Shown here piece by piece: positions 5,580 through 8,584 of a stretch of 8,584 nucleotides of DNA. Each line of letters begins with the position of its first letter. Positions within the stretch are counted from its first letter, which is position 1. A program made the position numbers and the translations under genes. The notes beneath the pieces are model-generated. The model did not search any database. It was given only the letters and a program-made list of their open reading frames with translations, and had not been told where the DNA came from. The stretch comes from CAZILN01 sp964540005 (GTDB lineage Bacteria; Bacteroidota; Bacteroidia; Bacteroidales; SM23-62). The stretch lies in contig CAZILN010000208.1 of NCBI GenBank assembly GCA_964540005.1, positions 1 through 8,584 on the forward strand. Reading direction: 5' to 3'.

Positions 5580-6893
5580 TCACCTGCCGGCAGCCTGGCT
5601 TCCCAGCTTCCTGTAATAAATTCTTTGATGAGCCTGCAGCAGGGCCGGGTGAAATATACTGATCAGGTCGGCCAGTATCAATTCGGGATGGCAGACACCT
5701 GATTCCCAGTAGTCATTTCCCCCGTGCTTATTCAAACGCGCATCATTGTTGTAAACCTGGCCCTCAGCCACTGCCTGTAATCCTCCCAGGCGTGAATCCG
5801 CGCTTACGATCTCCCCTATGGACAAGGCAGATCCGGGGTTGATCCAGATGTCAGCCTTACCTGCAGTATTATATACGGCTTCTATATCAAGGGGGATGGC
5901 CTCGAAGGATGAATTATCCTTCCATAAATAATCCCCTCCGGCATCCTTTATAAACTGTGCGGCAAATGATCTTCCCCCGGGAACCCACCAGGCATCCTTC
6001 CATGGCAGGCCTGATAAAACTGTGGGCTTTCCCGTCATGCCGGCAGTCAGTTCGGTAAGAGATTCATATGTCTTCCTGGTCTCCCCGAAAATACTGTCCG
6101 CCCTTTGGGTCATATCGAAAAATGCAGCAAAAAACCTGATCCACTCTGCCTTCCCAAGCGGGTGCTTTTCCAGGTATTCTGAAATGATGACAACAGGGAT
6201 GCCCATCTTGCGGAAATGGCTGATATGGTTATAGATCTCACCGGTAACCCCGTATACAAAGACAACATCTGGCTGCATGGAGATAATCAGCTCATAATTA
6301 AGACTCTGGTCGTATCCTATATCCCTGATGCTTCCGTTCTCTATCTGTTTCCCCAGTTCACTGTCGAAGATATACCGTCCTCCAGAAACACCCCTGATAC
6401 TATTAGATTGTCCCAGCTCATTCAGGAAAGACACATGTGTAGTAGAAGTGACTACCACTTTCTTTACCGGGATCAGAACTGTCTGTTCATCCTCAGGGGA
6501 ATCCGGATCCGGGATATTTACCGGTTCAGGTGTTTGCCGTTCGGGTCCTGTTTTTCGCTTCAGCACATAGCGAAAACTAAGCCTTTCAGATTGTTGCCAT
6601 GGGCTCAGTACCGTCAGTACCAGTTCATCCCCTTCCTGCCGGATCTTAAAATTTTCGGCATAGGAGTTTTCATTATCCCGTACTTTGTTATTGGTCCGGT
6701 TCCCGGATCTGTCCGGACTTGATATGCCCGGACCTGTTTTTTCCTGATTTGATATGTCCTGACCGGACCTGTCCGGGACCTTGCAGGACTGTATTGAAAC
6801 AGCCAGGAACACAATACTGCAGATTAATGAGCGCAGCAGGATGAAGTTATTTATGATTCCGTTCAAAGGAATTACTGTTTGGAGATAAGGCAC
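5580..6893 (-). CDS. Substrate-binding lipoprotein of a FecB/BtuF-type importer
   Basis: This protein captures the ligand in the periplasm and delivers it to the permease. A signal helix (about 19-33) leads to I-Q-S-C with Cys37 as the probable lipidation site; the box is loose but acceptable for Bacteroidota. A Pro/Ser/Gly-rich linker with repeated P-D-R-S-G (40-44 and 60-64) follows. A short region (about 76-145) then holds Y-A-E-N-F-K-I and L-S-P-W, typical of Bacteroidota members. The type III binding fold starts near 146 with V-V-V-T-S-T-T-H, has a long bridging helix (about 245-280), and ends with W-E-S-G-V-C-H-P-E-L-I-L-A-D-L near 396-410. Start is uncertain: GTG at 6893 overlaps the protease gene by 22 bases, while TTG at 6866, eight bases past the protease stop codon's last base (6872 to 6866 on the minus strand), gives a more normal 28-residue signal. 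The ligand cannot be assigned. Its permease and ATPase partners are presumably those encoded at 2271-4314, across the deacetylase gene. Confidence 0.9.
   Translation of the reverse strand: MPYLQTVIPLNGIINNFILLRSLICSIVFLAVSIQSCKVPDRSGQDISNQEKTGPGISSPDRSGNRTNNKVRDNENSYAENFKIRQEGDELVLTVLSPWQQSERLSFRYVLKRKTGPERQTPEPVNIPDPDSPEDEQTVLIPVKKVVVTSTTHVSFLNELGQSNSIRGVSGGRYIFDSELGKQIENGSIRDIGYDQSLNYELIISMQPDVVFVYGVTGEIYNHISHFRKMGIPVVIISEYLEKHPLGKAEWIRFFAAFFDMTQRADSIFGETRKTYESLTELTAGMTGKPTVLSGLPWKDAWWVPGGRSFAAQFIKDAGGDYLWKDNSSFEAIPLDIEAVYNTAGKADIWINPGSALSIGEIVSADSRLGGLQAVAEGQVYNNDARLNKHGGNDYWESGVCHPELILADLISIFHPALLQAHQRIYYRKLGSQAAGR
6703..6776. repeat. Degenerate short repeats encoding the lipoprotein linker
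   Basis: CCGGAYCTGT occurs at 6703, 6728 and 6763, and TTGATATG at 6719 and 6749. Spacings are 25, 35 and 30 bases. CCGGACCTGTCCGG at 6763-6776 is a perfect 6-bp palindrome with a 2-base centre; the copy at 6703-6716 has one changed base. In frame they give P-D-R-S-G twice, 20 residues apart. This looks like slippage-driven growth of a flexible linker. Confidence 0.6.
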
Positions 6894-8509
6894 CTGGAAG
6901 CTTTACCATTCATATGGACTACCAGTACATACAATCCTCCGGTTTGTTCTGACAGGTCTATATGCATACTCCCCGGAGCATGTGTTCTGGACGAATAAAC
7001 TACTTTCCCGTCAATGGAATAAACCATGACGAGGGCTCCCTGTCCGCTGTGTTCCGGGACATCCAATGTGAATAATCCTGAAGAGGGATTGGGATATACC
7101 CTTAATCCAGGTTCTGAACCGGGTACAATGGCATCGGTGATCAGGGGATCCAGTCCATCCAGCACCATTACTCCGGTACTGTCCGGATCCAGCCAGGCTT
7201 TTAACTGTTTATTTGTTTCTTCATTATAATCCCAGGCATAACTGAACCTGGTATAGTAATCATTCACATTACTGGCGCATGTTGCCTCTCCCCCGGTCAG
7301 GCTGCCTATGATCCTGTGCTGGGGGTCAAAGAGGGGACCGCCGGATGAGCCTGGCTGTGTGGTTCCCATATCCCATTCCACAATTCTCCAGTGTGAATAC
7401 AGAACATACTGCGGGTAATAATCAGCCTCATGATAACCGTTCTGGGGTGCATCGTAATCGAATGTTATCTTCTTTACATCACCCCTCGGGTGGTGTATGC
7501 TGATCGTCTGTGAAGGCGCTTCTTCAGAACGGTTCCAGCCGGCATAATATACATTGAAACTGTCGGGTGGAATGACGCTCAGCTCGACCAGTGCCATGTC
7601 GATGCTGTCTCCCCCTGCCAGTTTGGTGGATCCGCTGATAGAATGATCCGTGTAGCCAATCAGGCTATCGCAATCACACTCAGAGCACTCATAATTAAAA
7701 TAGAAAATGGCATCCTTGGGGTATACACGGGAAGGCTCATAAAAACTATGATCGGACATGTACACATAGGGAGCACCATCGTTGCGGGCATTGTTTATCA
7801 GACAGCCTGAACAAAGTTGAACGTTTTCAATTATTATTCTGCATACAGCACGTTTGGTATCCTGCCAGTCCTGTCCGGCATCACAATTAATATCCACATT
7901 GCAGGTGTCTGCCAACCCAAACCTGTCATAAGGGTCTGTTTTGTTAAGAAAAATATTCCTGTATGCATGGGCCACGGAACCCACCCTCAATTTTCCATAT
8001 TGCCTGTTCAGGTTTTTGGGAACCTCCATCTGTAAGGTAATTTCATCGCCCGGCATGTGCGAAACTGCAAGCCTGCCCCAGGCTTTGTTGTTCAGACTTG
8101 TATAAGCTCCGTAAACAAGGGATCTGTCATTATTAAATATGAATACCCTGACTCCATCCACCAGTTCGTATTCACTGAATACCAGGCCCACAGATAGTGC
8201 ATCGCGTGCCAGGATCTTCACCTGCCAGATGTCGTATCTCCCACCGGACTCATACCAGGTCCCTGAGCTACCGGGATGAATGTCAACTTCGAAGCTGTAT
8301 GCGAAAGTATATGTTTTGGTTCTTGCTAACCTGTCATTATACGGCCGGTTTAGCAGGTGCTTTTCGGGAAGAGGAGGTAATTCAAAAACCTGTTCGGATT
8401 TCAGTTGTTCCTGTTCAGTCCTGAGGGGTTCACCTCCGGAAGATAACTGTGCAATTGAGCTTGTTTGAAACAGTATCAGAATGAATATAAGTAAGATCAG
8501 TTGCCGCAT
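6872..8509 (-). CDS. Secreted lysyl-endopeptidase-like serine protease with T9SS sorting domain
   Basis: This 545-residue extracellular protease has a signal peptide at 1-20 (hydrophobic 4-14, cleavage near S-I-A before Gln21). An N-terminal region of about 180 residues with a beta-rich part (70-180) is probably a propeptide. The trypsin-fold domain begins near C-N-V-D-I-N-C (203-209) and runs to about 453. The triad is His254 (S-D-H-S), Asp304 (S-I-D-M-A-L-V-E-L) and Ser389 (P-G-S-S-G-G-P). By eye it aligns with Achromobacter lysyl endopeptidase throughout, including I-H-H-P and the final D-G-L. Asp417 falls where that enzyme has the Asp that selects lysine, so Lys specificity is a reasonable prediction. 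Its active-site cysteine next to the histidine is Ser255 here, while C-S-G-C (233-236) adds a cysteine. Residues about 466-545, starting V-Y-P-N-P-S-S-G and ending with K-A-S-R-C-L-I-S-K-Q, are a type A T9SS sorting domain. The next gene overlaps or nearly abuts its stop. Confidence 0.92.
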   Translation of the reverse strand: MRQLILLIFILILFQTSSIAQLSSGGEPLRTEQEQLKSEQVFELPPLPEKHLLNRPYNDRLARTKTYTFAYSFEVDIHPGSSGTWYESGGRYDIWQVKILARDALSVGLVFSEYELVDGVRVFIFNNDRSLVYGAYTSLNNKAWGRLAVSHMPGDEITLQMEVPKNLNRQYGKLRVGSVAHAYRNIFLNKTDPYDRFGLADTCNVDINCDAGQDWQDTKRAVCRIIIENVQLCSGCLINNARNDGAPYVYMSDHSFYEPSRVYPKDAIFYFNYECSECDCDSLIGYTDHSISGSTKLAGGDSIDMALVELSVIPPDSFNVYYAGWNRSEEAPSQTISIHHPRGDVKKITFDYDAPQNGYHEADYYPQYVLYSHWRIVEWDMGTTQPGSSGGPLFDPQHRIIGSLTGGEATCASNVNDYYTRFSYAWDYNEETNKQLKAWLDPDSTGVMVLDGLDPLITDAIVPGSEPGLRVYPNPSSGLFTLDVPEHSGQGALVMVYSIDGKVVYSSRTHAPGSMHIDLSEQTGGLYVLVVHMNGKASRCLISKQ

Positions 8510-8513
8510 GCTG

Positions 8514-8521
8514 CAAAGTTA
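8514..8521 (-). promoter_or_regulatory. Candidate -7 promoter element for the protease and lipoprotein genes
   Basis: The minus strand reads TAACTTTG, matching TAnnTTTG. Only four bases separate its last G from the ATG at 8509, so transcription would start at or next to the start codon, giving a leaderless message. No clear -33 element is seen about 19 bases upstream. Confidence 0.4.
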
Positions 8522-8560
8522 CATATTAAGACTGAGATATCCGGTTTATTACCTGCGGGT

Positions 8561-8584
8561 AAAATAAAAATCACCCGGGATAAT
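8561..8584 (-). terminator. Possible 3' half of a terminator for a gene beyond the right edge
   Basis: Read on the minus strand, the window edge gives CCCGGGTGA followed by TTTTTATTTT. This looks like the 3' arm and T-run of a terminator whose 5' arm lies outside the window. It would isolate the protease unit from an upstream minus-strand gene. The other arm is not visible. Confidence 0.3.

Noticed and set aside
6216..6722. Open plus-strand frame of 168 codons
   Set aside because: It lies wholly antisense to the well-supported binding lipoprotein gene, and its translation shows no recognisable fold or family motif.
8549..8562. TTACC-TGCG-GGTAA inverted repeat upstream of the protease gene
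   Set aside because: The stem has only five pairs and may be part of the run-out of an upstream terminator; nothing supports an operator role.

Overview
The window looks like Bacteroidota, probably an anaerobic or environmental member of the Bacteroidales. The signs are a C-terminal type IX secretion (T9SS) sorting domain on a secreted protease, several TAnnTTTG promoter elements (the Bacteroidota -7 box), few convincing Shine-Dalgarno sites, and a FecB/FecCD/FecE-type transporter set in the form usual for Bacteroidota. No RNA gene, insertion sequence or CRISPR array is visible.

Left end (1-1040, minus strand): an AbiEi/AbiEii-type (type IV) toxin-antitoxin pair. A DUF6088-like winged-helix antitoxin is followed, with a 4-base ATGA overlap, by a nucleotidyltransferase toxin that runs off the left edge. 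The block is clearly more AT-rich than its surroundings (by hand count, line 1-60 is 16/60 GC and line 1141-1200 is 37/60). Its promoter contains an 11-bp inverted repeat that is a good candidate for an autoregulatory operator.

Middle (1050-4591, minus strand): a family 2 glycosyltransferase with its own candidate promoter lies downstream of a probable four-gene transporter operon. In transcription order the operon is a small helical protein of unknown function (4591-4322), a FecCD/BtuC-type permease (4314-3283), a FecE/BtuD-type ATPase with a C-terminal extension (3293-2271) and a 74-residue two-helix membrane protein (2251-2027). A strong minus-strand terminator (1958-1995) closes it.

Right part: a secreted CE4 polysaccharide deacetylase (4732-5535) is the only plus-strand gene. 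It separates the transporter operon from the gene for the matching type of substrate-binding lipoprotein (6893-5580). That lipoprotein gene overlaps the end of a secreted trypsin-fold protease gene (8509-6872), which resembles lysyl endopeptidase and carries a T9SS tail.

Working model (inference): the protease acts outside the cell, the lipoprotein captures a metal-chelate or tetrapyrrole-type ligand (iron-siderophore, heme or cobalamin; not resolvable here), and the permease and ATPase import it. The two small proteins flanking the permease and ATPase genes are the least understood parts and the best candidates for undescribed accessory components.
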